Below are positions 1 through 7,488 of a DNA stretch of 51,130 nt, in pieces. Numbering within the stretch: position 1 is the first letter of the stretch; each line of letters opens with the position of its first letter. The position numbers were made by a program, and so were the translations under genes. The notes under the pieces were generated by a model. It worked only from the letters and a program-made list of their open reading frames with translations. It was not told where the DNA came from and made no database searches. The DNA lies in NCBI GenBank assembly GCA_002347285.1, contig DDXW01000044.1, positions 1-51,130 on the forward strand. The letters run 5' to 3'. The DNA comes from Rhodocyclaceae bacterium UBA2250 (GTDB lineage: Bacteria; Pseudomonadota; Gammaproteobacteria; Burkholderiales; Rhodocyclaceae).

Positions 1-40
1 TCGATTAACGTTGGGACACTAGTGTTAGGAGCCCAAGATC

Positions 41-955
41 ATGAATATCAAACAGCCCCAATCAACCTTCTCCGCACTTGCCCTGGCGGTCGTCGTCGGA
101 CTGAGCGGACCGGCTCAGGCCCAATCGGCGGCAGGTTCTAGCCCAGGTGCTGCAGCACCCTCTGCCGCATCCAAGGCGGCGCAGCCACAGGTAGATGACA
201 AGGCCGCCCGGGAAGCCGAAAAAAAGCGTGCTGAGCTCACTCAGGACGCCATCACGGCGCTCACCAAGACCCAGGAGGCTTTGACACTCCTTGATGCAAA
301 GAAGACCAAGGAGGCGCTCGCTGCGCTGGAACTGGCCAGCGGAAAGCTGGAACTGGTATTGGCACGCGACGCCAAACTTGCTTTGGCGCCGGTCGATGTA
401 CGCGTCATCACCCACGATATCCACGCCAACGTGGAATCGGTGAAGAAGGCGGTCAAGTTGTCTCGGGAGTTCTTGGGTGATGGCGAGCTGCAAAAGGCCC
501 GGCCCATCGTCGCCAATCTGGCCAGCGAAATCGTGATCGAAACCGACAACCTGCCGATGGCAACGTACCCGGCAGCGATCAAGTCGGCCGCACGGCTCAT
601 CGACAGCGGCAAGATCGACGACGCCAAGGCGGAACTCGCCCGAGCACTGAACACGCTGGTGGTGACCTCGGTCGCCTTTCCTCTGCCCGTGCTACGGGCC
701 GAAGCCGCGATGGCAAAAGCTGAAAAGCTGGCCGAGACCGACAGGCGCGATGCCAAGCAGAACGAGGAGCTCAGCACCTTGCTGTCGTCCGTGCGCACGG
801 AGATCGAGATGGCGCAGATCCTGGGTTATGGCAAGAAGGCGGACTTCAAACCCATCTTCGATCAGGTGAAGTCCATTGAGCAAAAGTCGGCTGGTGGCAA
901 AAGCGGCAAGGGATGGTTCGACGAGTTGAAGACGCGCATCCAAAAGCTGTTTTGA
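41..955 (+). CDS. yfdX1: YfdX family protein, exported copy (YfdX1)
   Basis: This 304-residue protein belongs to the YfdX family, which is associated with acid, heat and oxidative stress clusters; its biochemical role is not settled. The first 27 residues read as a signal peptide ending in an AQA cleavage site, so the protein should be periplasmic. The mature part is helical, rich in Ala, Lys and Glu, and ends with a Gly/Lys-rich stretch (LGYGKK, GKGW) followed by a KLF terminus. A second, leaderless yfdX gene follows at 1058 and shares that C-terminal signature, so the two are paralogues. The start is supported by AGGAG about 10 bases upstream. Position at the head of hdeD, trx, kefB, psiE and protease genes fits the transmissible locus of stress tolerance. 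Confidence 0.9.
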   Translation: MNIKQPQSTFSALALAVVVGLSGPAQAQSAAGSSPGAAAPSAASKAAQPQVDDKAAREAEKKRAELTQDAITALTKTQEALTLLDAKKTKEALAALELASGKLELVLARDAKLALAPVDVRVITHDIHANVESVKKAVKLSREFLGDGELQKARPIVANLASEIVIETDNLPMATYPAAIKSAARLIDSGKIDDAKAELARALNTLVVTSVAFPLPVLRAEAAMAKAEKLAETDRRDAKQNEELSTLLSSVRTEIEMAQILGYGKKADFKPIFDQVKSIEQKSAGGKSGKGWFDELKTRIQKLF

Positions 956-964
956 GGTGATGAA

Positions 965-1013
965 GGGGCTGACTGCTCTGTCGGTCAGTCTCGCGATGTT
1001 CGCAGTCAGCCCC
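965..1013 (+). promoter_or_regulatory. 12-bp inverted repeat between the two yfdX genes
   Basis: Positions 965-976 (GGGGCTGACTGC) are perfectly complementary to 1002-1013, with a 25-base loop. The structure starts nine bases after the yfdX1 stop and ends 44 bases before the yfdX2 start. No T-run follows, so it is more likely an mRNA-stabilising or attenuating stem-loop that sets different levels of the two YfdX proteins than a strong terminator. The pairing is seen directly; the role is inferred. Confidence 0.6.
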
Positions 1014-1057
1014 AATAGATTCGCCTATTTTCACTATCTCATACGAGGCATATCACC

Positions 1058-1945
1058 ATGAATGAGCAAACACCGAATCCCAATGCGACGAACGAAGGAA
1101 TAAACGAACAGGCCGCGGTAAGCAGCCTTCCTGTCAGTCCAGAGTCCAAGCCTGAAGTCGTCACGGAGGTACAGCCTGAGGTTCAGAAAGAAACGGACTC
1201 GCAGGCGGCAGACAAACGTAAACAAGTCCTCGATGAGGCAGTCTCGGCCTTGTCGATGACCAAATCCGCGCTGGCCGCACTTGACGGCAAGGACACTGCA
1301 CGCGCATTGGCAACGCTGGCCGAAGTGACGGGAAAGCTGGAGCTGATCGTCGCGCGCGAACCCACGCTCGCCCTGGCCCCCGTTGATGTGCGCACCATCG
1401 TGCACGACTTGTTCGCCAACACGGAAACCATTGAGGCGATGACCGACGAGGCGCTGGATGCCCTCAAACATGGCGAGGTGCAACAGGCACGTCACGTGCT
1501 GGCTTTGCTGGCCAGTGAAATCGTGATCGCGGTCACCAACATCCCTCTGGCGTCCTATCCCGCAGCCGTGAAGGCAGTCGTGCCGCTGATCGATCAGGGC
1601 AAGATCGAAGAAGCCAAAGCCGCGCTGCAGTCAGCGCTCAGCACGCTGGTCGAGGAGCGCAGCGTGCTTCCGCTGCCCGTCCTGCGTGCGAAGCTGCTCC
1701 TGAAGCGCGCCGAGACCTTGGTAGAAGATGGTCAGCGGAGCGAAGCGTCCAATGAGCGCCTGGAGACATTATTGAACGAAGCGCGGCAGCAGTTGGAAAT
1801 GGCAGAACTGCTGGGCTATGGAAAGAAGAAGGACTTTGAGCCCCTGTATGCTGAACTCAAGAAAGTCAAGCAAAAGACGGCTGGGGGAGGCGGCGGAAAA
1901 GGCTGGCTCGATGAAATCAAGGCAAAGCTGTCCAAGTTGTTCTGA
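1058..1945 (+). CDS. yfdX2: YfdX family protein, leaderless copy (YfdX2)
   Basis: A 295-residue paralogue of the preceding protein. It shares the core motifs GKLEL, LALAPVDVR and ASEIVI and the terminal block with LGYGKK and GKGW, ending in KLF. Unlike YfdX1 it has no hydrophobic leader: residues 1-55 are polar and rich in Glu, Pro and Asn, so it is probably cytoplasmic. Two copies, one exported and one not, are typical of the stress-tolerance locus. The gene is flanked by stem-loops at 965-1013 and 1965-1987, suggesting it may be a separately processed unit. Family assignment is firm; function remains open. Confidence 0.88.
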   Translation: MNEQTPNPNATNEGINEQAAVSSLPVSPESKPEVVTEVQPEVQKETDSQAADKRKQVLDEAVSALSMTKSALAALDGKDTARALATLAEVTGKLELIVAREPTLALAPVDVRTIVHDLFANTETIEAMTDEALDALKHGEVQQARHVLALLASEIVIAVTNIPLASYPAAVKAVVPLIDQGKIEEAKAALQSALSTLVEERSVLPLPVLRAKLLLKRAETLVEDGQRSEASNERLETLLNEARQQLEMAELLGYGKKKDFEPLYAELKKVKQKTAGGGGGKGWLDEIKAKLSKLF

Positions 1946-1964
1946 AACCGCTGGATAGGGCGTA

Positions 1965-1987
1965 AGAGGGGCGCGTCGCGCCCCTCT
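1965..1987 (+). terminator. Perfect GC-rich palindrome after yfdX2
   Basis: Eleven bases (AGAGGGGCGCG, 1965-1975) pair perfectly with 1977-1987 across one central base, giving a very stable hairpin 19 bases after the yfdX2 stop. Only a weak T content follows, so it may be a terminator or an mRNA 3'-end stabiliser that separates yfdX from hdeD. Confidence 0.6.
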
Positions 1988-2041
1988 CTTGGCTCAGGAG
2001 TGTTTGCTTTTTCACCCCATTAGATCTTTAGGAGATATAGC

Positions 2042-2653
2042 ATGAATACAGACACCATCACCGATTCCAGTGCGGATGAGCCCACCAAAACACTGTGTTC
2101 ATTGACCGAAAATTGGTGGATTTTTGCGTTGCGCGGTGTCTTGGCATTGATTTTCGCAGCCCTTGCGTTCTGGATGCCACAATCGGCTCTGTTGGCCATG
2201 ACCTTAGTGTTCGGCGCATTTTCCTTGGTCAATGGCGCTTTCAACTTGGTTGCAGCGGTGCGCCATATCCAGAAAAAAGAGCGCTGGGGCTGGCTGCTGT
2301 TCAGCGGCATTGTCGGCATACTTACCGGCGTCGTCGTCCTGGTTGCTCCTTGGGTCGCCACGATGGTCATGGCTTCTTTTTTATGGGCTAGCGTGGGGTT
2401 CTGGGCGATTTTCACCGGTGTGCTGGAGATATCCGCCGCCGTTCGGCTGCGTCAAGAAATCAAGGGTGAAATCTGGCTTGCCTTCAGTGGACTGCTCTCG
2501 ATTGTCCTTGGCGCTATCGTCTTGTGGATATTTTTTTCCCGTCCGGTCGAGTCATTCCTGGCCGCAGGCTGGCTGTTGGGCTTCTATGCGGCAGTCTATG
2601 GTGTCACGCTTTTGTTCTTGAGTTGGCGTCTTCGCAAAACGCGCCAGGGATAA
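2042..2653 (+). CDS. hdeD: HdeD family acid-resistance membrane protein
   Basis: A 203-residue membrane protein with about six hydrophobic segments, matching the HdeD family (DUF308), an inner-membrane protein linked to acid resistance at high cell density. Visible family features are a short polar N terminus with NWWIFALRG leading into the first membrane segment, and repeated pairs of membrane helices joined by short loops. A good ribosome-binding site (AGGAG) lies about 8 bases before the ATG. It sits between yfdX2 and the HPF/sigma-like gene, the position hdeD occupies in described stress-tolerance islands. Mechanism is unknown for the family. Confidence 0.88.
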   Translation: MNTDTITDSSADEPTKTLCSLTENWWIFALRGVLALIFAALAFWMPQSALLAMTLVFGAFSLVNGAFNLVAAVRHIQKKERWGWLLFSGIVGILTGVVVLVAPWVATMVMASFLWASVGFWAIFTGVLEISAAVRLRQEIKGEIWLAFSGLLSIVLGAIVLWIFFSRPVESFLAAGWLLGFYAAVYGVTLLFLSWRLRKTRQG

Positions 2654-2732
2654 GAGCGGGTCAAACTAAATTCTATGGATATGAGCATCCTCGATTCATA
2701 CCTCCATAGAAATGACATCGAAGGAGTCATAC

Positions 2733-3878
2733 ATGCAGATGCAATATAGCTATCGAGCTATCGACAAAGAGTTTCATGAACCTTGGCAGAGAGCTTTGGG
2801 AAATGTGATCGAGCACGCCCTCAAGCCATTGCTCGACAAACACACTAAAGATTCAGCGCAACTTCAAATCGTCCTTGATCGCGACAAGATCAAGCGGCAA
2901 TTTCTGGCCAGTGGCTATATGCACCTGCCCGGCAAAAAGATTGTCAGCGTTACTGCATCACATGACGAGCTGACGCCCCTCGCGCAGATGCTCGCACAGT
3001 CGTTGTTCCGTCAGGCCAAGAAGCATTTTGACCGACTGCATGCTCAGGATCAAATCAAGCGCAAAGCACGACGCGAGCGCTTGCGCGAGCTCAAGGTGCG
3101 AATTGCTGCAAAACCCGCGTCAGCCGCCCATGAGGCCAAAGAGACCCGAATGCCTCTACTGTCGAAACTTGAGGCTGTCGCAAGGCGTGAGCTGGCTTAT
3201 CTGCGGGCCGTCGGCGATTTACCGCGCGATTATCCGACGCTGCGCGACGTGGTGGATGAAGCGATTGTCCGAGCTGAGGTGGAATGGCAATCCGTGCCGG
3301 GGGAAAAAGAGGCTTACACCGGTCTTTTGAAGCATCTGTTCGCCGTCCTGGATAACGAAGTGGCAAGCAGCCGGCAATTTGGCGAATTCGTTTCTCTGGA
3401 CGCGCCGGTCGAACCGGATGCCCAGGACGTCGCCGAGGCCATGGTGGAAGAGGAAATCTTCGAATTTTATCAGCCCGATGACACACTCAAGCTGGCCGAT
3501 ATCTTCGCTGGCAGTCAGCATCCCGATGTCGCAACGATCGCGGAACAGGAGGAGCTGATTGATCGGTCGAGCGAGTTCGCTTTTGCATTCGACCTGCTGA
3601 AGGACATGCCGCGTTTGTGGCGGCGCATTTTTCTGCTTATCCGTGTGGACGGGCTGAATGCCAGCAGCGTCTCTGAAATCCTGCTGATTCCTAGTAAGGA
3701 AGATGCTGTCCGAAGGTGGCTCATGCAGGCCGAAGCATTCATCGCTGCTCATCTGGAAGAGGCCGGAGTAAGCAAAAACGGGAACGATTGGCTCCAAGGC
3801 GTTGATTGGTCGGCATTGTCTGTGACCCGAAGCGAGGCAGCCTCACTGTGGTCCAAGGAGGCGAACCATGAAGAATGA
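2733..3878 (+). CDS. HPF-like / sigma-70-like two-part protein of the stress island
   Basis: A 381-residue cytoplasmic protein with two recognisable parts. Residues about 1-115 follow the beta-alpha-beta-beta-beta-alpha plan of ribosome hibernation factors (HPF/RaiA): a VLDRDK strand, then GYMHLPGKKIVSV, then a basic helix. Residues about 141-215 loosely resemble sigma region 2, and residues about 285-345 (LLKDMPRLWRRIFLL and following) resemble the helix-turn-helix of sigma-70 region 4. Start 2733 is chosen because AAGGAG lies six bases before it; an upstream ATG at 2712 has no such site. It overlaps trx by 11 bases. Described islands carry a hypothetical gene here. Both similarities are judged by eye, so the function (ribosome binding, transcription control, or both) is inferred. 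Confidence 0.6.
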   Translation: MQMQYSYRAIDKEFHEPWQRALGNVIEHALKPLLDKHTKDSAQLQIVLDRDKIKRQFLASGYMHLPGKKIVSVTASHDELTPLAQMLAQSLFRQAKKHFDRLHAQDQIKRKARRERLRELKVRIAAKPASAAHEAKETRMPLLSKLEAVARRELAYLRAVGDLPRDYPTLRDVVDEAIVRAEVEWQSVPGEKEAYTGLLKHLFAVLDNEVASSRQFGEFVSLDAPVEPDAQDVAEAMVEEEIFEFYQPDDTLKLADIFAGSQHPDVATIAEQEELIDRSSEFAFAFDLLKDMPRLWRRIFLLIRVDGLNASSVSEILLIPSKEDAVRRWLMQAEAFIAAHLEEAGVSKNGNDWLQGVDWSALSVTRSEAASLWSKEANHEE

Positions 3879-4308
3879 TCTTCACCTTGTCTGCCCGCAT
3901 TGCCAGTCCATCAACCGCGTACCGACTGCGAAGCTATCGGAACATCCCAACTGCGGCCGCTGCCAGCAGCCCTTGTTCACGGGCGAGCCCATCGAGTTGA
4001 CCACGGCGACGTTCTCGCGCCACGTGGAGCGCAGCGACCTGCCACTGTTGGTCGATTTCTGGGCACCTTGGTGCGGGCCGTGCAAGATGATGGCCCCGCA
4101 GTTCCAGCAAGCGGCGCGCCAGCTCGAACCCAGGGTCAGGCTGGCCAAGGTCAATACCGAGGCAGAACCCCACCTGGCCGCGCAGTTCGGCATCCGCAGC
4201 ATTCCGACGCTCGCCCTGTTCCAGGGTGGGCGGGAGATCGGGCGTCAGGCTGGCGCCTTGGGCGCGCAGGACATCGTGCGCTGGGCATCTGCACAGGTGG
4301 GGCGCTGA
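3868..4308 (+). CDS. trxC: Thioredoxin 2-like (TrxC family) with N-terminal zinc ribbon
   Basis: A 146-residue disulfide reductase. Cys9, Cys12, Cys29 and Cys32 form two CxxC pairs of the zinc ribbon typical of thioredoxin 2, and the active site WCGPC has redox cysteines at 69 and 72. The cis-proline is Pro113 (SIPT). No signal peptide is present, so it acts in the cytoplasm. The start codon lies inside the end of the previous gene (11-base overlap) and the kefB start follows the stop by three bases, indicating one operon. In the stress locus it probably repairs oxidised thiols during heat or chlorine stress. Assignment to TrxC rather than TrxA rests on the zinc ribbon. Confidence 0.93.
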   Translation: MKNDLHLVCPHCQSINRVPTAKLSEHPNCGRCQQPLFTGEPIELTTATFSRHVERSDLPLLVDFWAPWCGPCKMMAPQFQQAARQLEPRVRLAKVNTEAEPHLAAQFGIRSIPTLALFQGGREIGRQAGALGAQDIVRWASAQVGR

Positions 4309-4311
4309 CCG

Positions 4312-6027
4312 ATGCAGGACTTGCTCGGCGCCACCCTGATCCTGCTGGCGGCATGCAGCCTCGCGGATGTGGCGACGGCGGCGTTCAGAGTACCCGCCTT
4401 GCTGGGTTACCTCGCCGTCGGCGCCTTGCTGGGCCCGTCGGTCAGCGGTGTAGTCGCGCCGGGAGAAGCGCTTGATTTTCTGTCCGAGCTGGGCGTGGCC
4501 CTGCTGCTGTTCATGGTTGGGCTGGAGTTCTCCCTCGGGCACTTCTGGCTTTCCCGTAAAACCGTATTGGCGGCCGGCAGCTTGCAGATGATCGCTGTCG
4601 CCACGCCACTGACCTTGATGTTGATGTGGCTGGGACAGCCAGTTCAGCGCGCTGCGTTGCTCAGCACTGCGGCGGCCATGTCGTCCACGGCGCTGGTCAG
4701 CCGACAGCTGGCCGACCAAGGCGAGCTCACCACCCGCCACGGCCGCAGCGCCATCGGCGTGCTGGTCTTTCAGGACCTGGCCAGCGTGCCCCTGCTGGCC
4801 CTGCTGGCGATCTGGGCGCGCGGCGAGTCGCCGAAGATCGAGAGCGTGCTGCTCGAAGTGTTGGGCGTGCTGATGTTGTTCGCGGCAGCGGCCCTCGCCT
4901 CCCGTCGTCTGTTGCATGGCCTGCTGGGCTGGGTGGCGCGGCAGGGCCACGAAGAATCCTTCGTGCTGGTTTCCTTGTGCGTGGTGGTGGCTGCCGCCGC
5001 TGCTGCACACGCGGTCGGCGTATCCGCCGCCCTGGGTGCGTTTTTGGCCGGCATGGTGCTGGGCGAGAGCGACTTCCGTCACCACATGGAAAGCCACCTC
5101 AAACCGTTTCGCGATGTGTTGTCGGGGGTGTTCTTCGTGACCATCGGCCTGCAGTTGGACGGAGCGCAGATTCTTTCGGCACCACTGGCGGTGTTCGCGT
5201 GGCTGGCAGTGCTGGTACCGGTCAAGATCGGGCTCAACACCCTGGCCTTGCGGGCGACGCGCCTGTCCGCCCTCGATGCCTGGCGCACGGGCATAGCGTT
5301 GGGGCATGGCGGCGAGTTCGCCCTGCTGTTGTTGGGCATGGTCTTGCAGCAGCATCTGATTCCCGCGACCGTCGTACAACCCATGCTGGTCGCGCTGGTG
5401 CTCAGCATGGCCTTGGCACCGCTGCTGATCCGCCATCACGATGTACTTGCCCGGTTCTTGAGCCGCACCGGCGGCGTCATTCAGCCACCCCAGGCTGAAG
5501 AAGTTGAGATCACCGCGCAGACAGCGCGATTTCGAGACCACGTCATCATCTGCGGCGCGGGCGAGCTTGGCCTGACCGTCAGTGAGATTCTTCGCCACGC
5601 CGGCGTGGCGCATCTGCTGCTGGAAGCAGACGAGCAGAAGGTAGAGGCCGAGCGTGCCGCCGGCGTGCCGGTGTTCCATGGCGATGCGAGTCGGCCCGAT
5701 ACCCTGCTGGCTGCCGGGTTGGCGCAAGCGCGTCTGGTGGTGCTCACGTTCGCCCATGCCCAGCAAGTGCTGCGCATCGCCCAGGCGATTGCCGAGCGCC
5801 GTCCGGCGCTGACCTTGTGGGTGTCATGCAGAAGTACGACCGCGGCCGATGCATTTCGCGCCATGCCCAACGTGCGTGTGTACCAGCAATCCTTTGCCGC
5901 AGGCCTTGGGCTGGCGGAACAAGTGATGTCGTCGCTTGGCATGTCGGCCAAGCTCGTCGAACGAAACATCAGTGCGATGCGCCGCCGTCTCGACAGCGGC
6001 AATGTCGCAGGGAGTCCATCTGCATGA
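4312..6027 (+). CDS. kefB: KefB-type monovalent cation/proton antiporter with RCK domain
   Basis: A 571-residue CPA2-family membrane antiporter. The N-terminal two thirds (about 1-390) has around twelve hydrophobic segments of the Na+/H+ exchanger fold, including LLLFMVGLEFS typical of KefB/KefC. A cytoplasmic RCK/TrkA-N domain begins near residue 409 with the dinucleotide-binding motif GAGELG at 414-419. In E. coli, KefB exports potassium and acidifies the cytoplasm in response to electrophile adducts; here stress protection is inferred from context. The gene follows trx by three bases and overlaps psiE by four (ATGA). Substrate could be K+ or Na+. Confidence 0.9.
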   Translation: MQDLLGATLILLAACSLADVATAAFRVPALLGYLAVGALLGPSVSGVVAPGEALDFLSELGVALLLFMVGLEFSLGHFWLSRKTVLAAGSLQMIAVATPLTLMLMWLGQPVQRAALLSTAAAMSSTALVSRQLADQGELTTRHGRSAIGVLVFQDLASVPLLALLAIWARGESPKIESVLLEVLGVLMLFAAAALASRRLLHGLLGWVARQGHEESFVLVSLCVVVAAAAAAHAVGVSAALGAFLAGMVLGESDFRHHMESHLKPFRDVLSGVFFVTIGLQLDGAQILSAPLAVFAWLAVLVPVKIGLNTLALRATRLSALDAWRTGIALGHGGEFALLLLGMVLQQHLIPATVVQPMLVALVLSMALAPLLIRHHDVLARFLSRTGGVIQPPQAEEVEITAQTARFRDHVIICGAGELGLTVSEILRHAGVAHLLLEADEQKVEAERAAGVPVFHGDASRPDTLLAAGLAQARLVVLTFAHAQQVLRIAQAIAERRPALTLWVSCRSTTAADAFRAMPNVRVYQQSFAAGLGLAEQVMSSLGMSAKLVERNISAMRRRLDSGNVAGSPSA

Positions 6028-6521
6028 AGTCAACAGGCCGCAATCCATTTCAGGTCTTCCGTGACCAATGGGCCATCATGAGTTTATACGAGCGCTTCGA
6101 GCAGGTCGTCGCCCTCGTTCTGTCGGCGGTAATTGCCGTCATCATCGTGGTGTCGCTGTTCCAGCTCATCGCCATCGTCTTCACGCTGCTGGTCCTCGAT
6201 GCCTTCAATCCCCTGGATCACAAGGTATTCCAGAGTGTGTTCGGCATGATCATGACGCTCTTGATCGCGATGGAGTTCAAGCATTCCATTGTGCGCGTGG
6301 CGCTGCGTCGGGACAGCATCATCCAGGTCAAGACCGTGATCCTCATCGGTCTGATCGCGCTGGCGCGCAAGTTCGTGATCCTTGACCCCGAGGCGAGCCC
6401 CGCAAAGATAGCCGCGCTGGCAGGCGCCACGCTGGCTCTGGGTGCGACCTACTGGCTGCTGCGCAAGCGCGGCGACCGCGCCGCCGAGACCTCTGAGCAT
6501 GACCCGTCATCATCCCAGTGA
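6024..6521 (+). CDS. psiE: PsiE family phosphate-starvation-inducible membrane protein
   Basis: A 165-residue protein with about four membrane segments, matching PsiE (phosphate-starvation-inducible E), a family with no known mechanism. Typical features are the DHKVFQSVFGMIM segment after the second helix and the MEFKHSI / IIQVKTV blocks. The start at 6024 overlaps the kefB stop as ATGA, implying coupled translation; the longer frame upstream would lie entirely inside kefB and is rejected. Its 3' end overlaps the protease gene by 23 bases. PsiE is a constant member of the stress-tolerance locus, always near kefB and the proteases. Confidence 0.88.
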   Translation: MKSTGRNPFQVFRDQWAIMSLYERFEQVVALVLSAVIAVIIVVSLFQLIAIVFTLLVLDAFNPLDHKVFQSVFGMIMTLLIAMEFKHSIVRVALRRDSIIQVKTVILIGLIALARKFVILDPEASPAKIAALAGATLALGATYWLLRKRGDRAAETSEHDPSSSQ

Positions 6522-7464
6522 TCCGCGCACGGCGCTGTTGCAACACCGCTGGCTCAACCGCCTGCAGACCGGGCTGTTGGTCCTGACCCTGGTCGGGATC
6601 GCAGCCGCAGCAGGGAGACTGCCGTTTGGGGAAGGCGGCCTGTGGCTCGCGCTGTTTGCCGTTGCAGGTGCGTTGCTGCTGGAACCGGTAGCCGCGTCGG
6701 CGCTGAGCTTGCGCCTGTACCGCGTACGGGCCTTGCACCCGCAAGAAGCCCACGAGATGTGGGCCCTGTTGCGCGAGCTGCCCGCCCGTGCCGGTTTGCC
6801 CGCCACGCCGGTGCCGCACTATGTGCCCAGTGCCGTCGTCAACGCCTTCGCCACCGGATCGAAGCAGGAGGCATCGATCGCCCTCACCGATGGCCTGCTG
6901 CGCAGCCTGAGCCCACGCGAGCTGGCGGGTGTGCTCGCGCACGAGATCGCGCACATCACCAATGAGGATCTGCGCGTCATGAGGCTGGCGGATTCCGTCA
7001 GTCGCCTCACGAGCCTGCTGGCCCTCATGGGACAAATCGCGATCCTGCTCAACCTGCCCGCGCTGCTGGTTGGCGCGGCGGAGGTCTATTGGCCTGGTCT
7101 ATTGTTATTGGCCGCATCGCCCCAGCTGGCCCTGCTCGCACAGCTCGGCTTGTCTCGCGTGCGTGAGTTCGACGCTGACCGCCTCGCGGCGGAACTGACG
7201 GGCGACCCGCAGGGGCTGGCGTCCGCGCTGGCGAAAATCGAGCGGGTCAGCCGCTCCTGGCGTGCCTGGCTGTGGCCGGGATGGGGCAATCCCGAGCCCT
7301 CCTGCTTGCGCACGCATCCGGCAACGCAAGAGCGTATCGCACGCCTGCTGACGTTGGCGCCTGGGCCAGCATCAGCGTTGCCATTCCACGCGCCCCATTT
7401 CTTGCCGGAATCCGCTGTGACGCCGCGCCCGCCGCGCTGGCACCCGAGCGGGCTGTGGCGCTGA
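6499..7464 (+). CDS. M48 family zinc metalloprotease (HtpX-like)
   Basis: A 321-residue membrane-bound zinc endopeptidase of the M48/HtpX type. The zinc site is HEIAH at residues 148-152 with the third ligand Glu223 in EFDAD. Two hydrophobic segments lie before the catalytic domain (about 22-40 and 48-70) and another pair after it (about 172-215), the HtpX layout that places the active site in the cytoplasm. It probably removes misfolded membrane proteins. The ATG at 6499 is preferred because it gives the normal M48 N terminus; it overlaps psiE by 23 bases. It is followed after 24 bases by a DegP-like gene, so inner-membrane and periplasmic quality control are encoded together. Confidence 0.9.
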   Translation: MTRHHPSDPRTALLQHRWLNRLQTGLLVLTLVGIAAAAGRLPFGEGGLWLALFAVAGALLLEPVAASALSLRLYRVRALHPQEAHEMWALLRELPARAGLPATPVPHYVPSAVVNAFATGSKQEASIALTDGLLRSLSPRELAGVLAHEIAHITNEDLRVMRLADSVSRLTSLLALMGQIAILLNLPALLVGAAEVYWPGLLLLAASPQLALLAQLGLSRVREFDADRLAAELTGDPQGLASALAKIERVSRSWRAWLWPGWGNPEPSCLRTHPATQERIARLLTLAPGPASALPFHAPHFLPESAVTPRPPRWHPSGLWR

Positions 7465-7488
7465 TTGCCTATCAACAGGAGACTTCTC

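Noticed and set aside
16..25. Perfect 10-bp palindrome ACACTAGTGT before yfdX1
   Set aside because: Short and possibly chance; too little upstream sequence to judge a promoter or operator.
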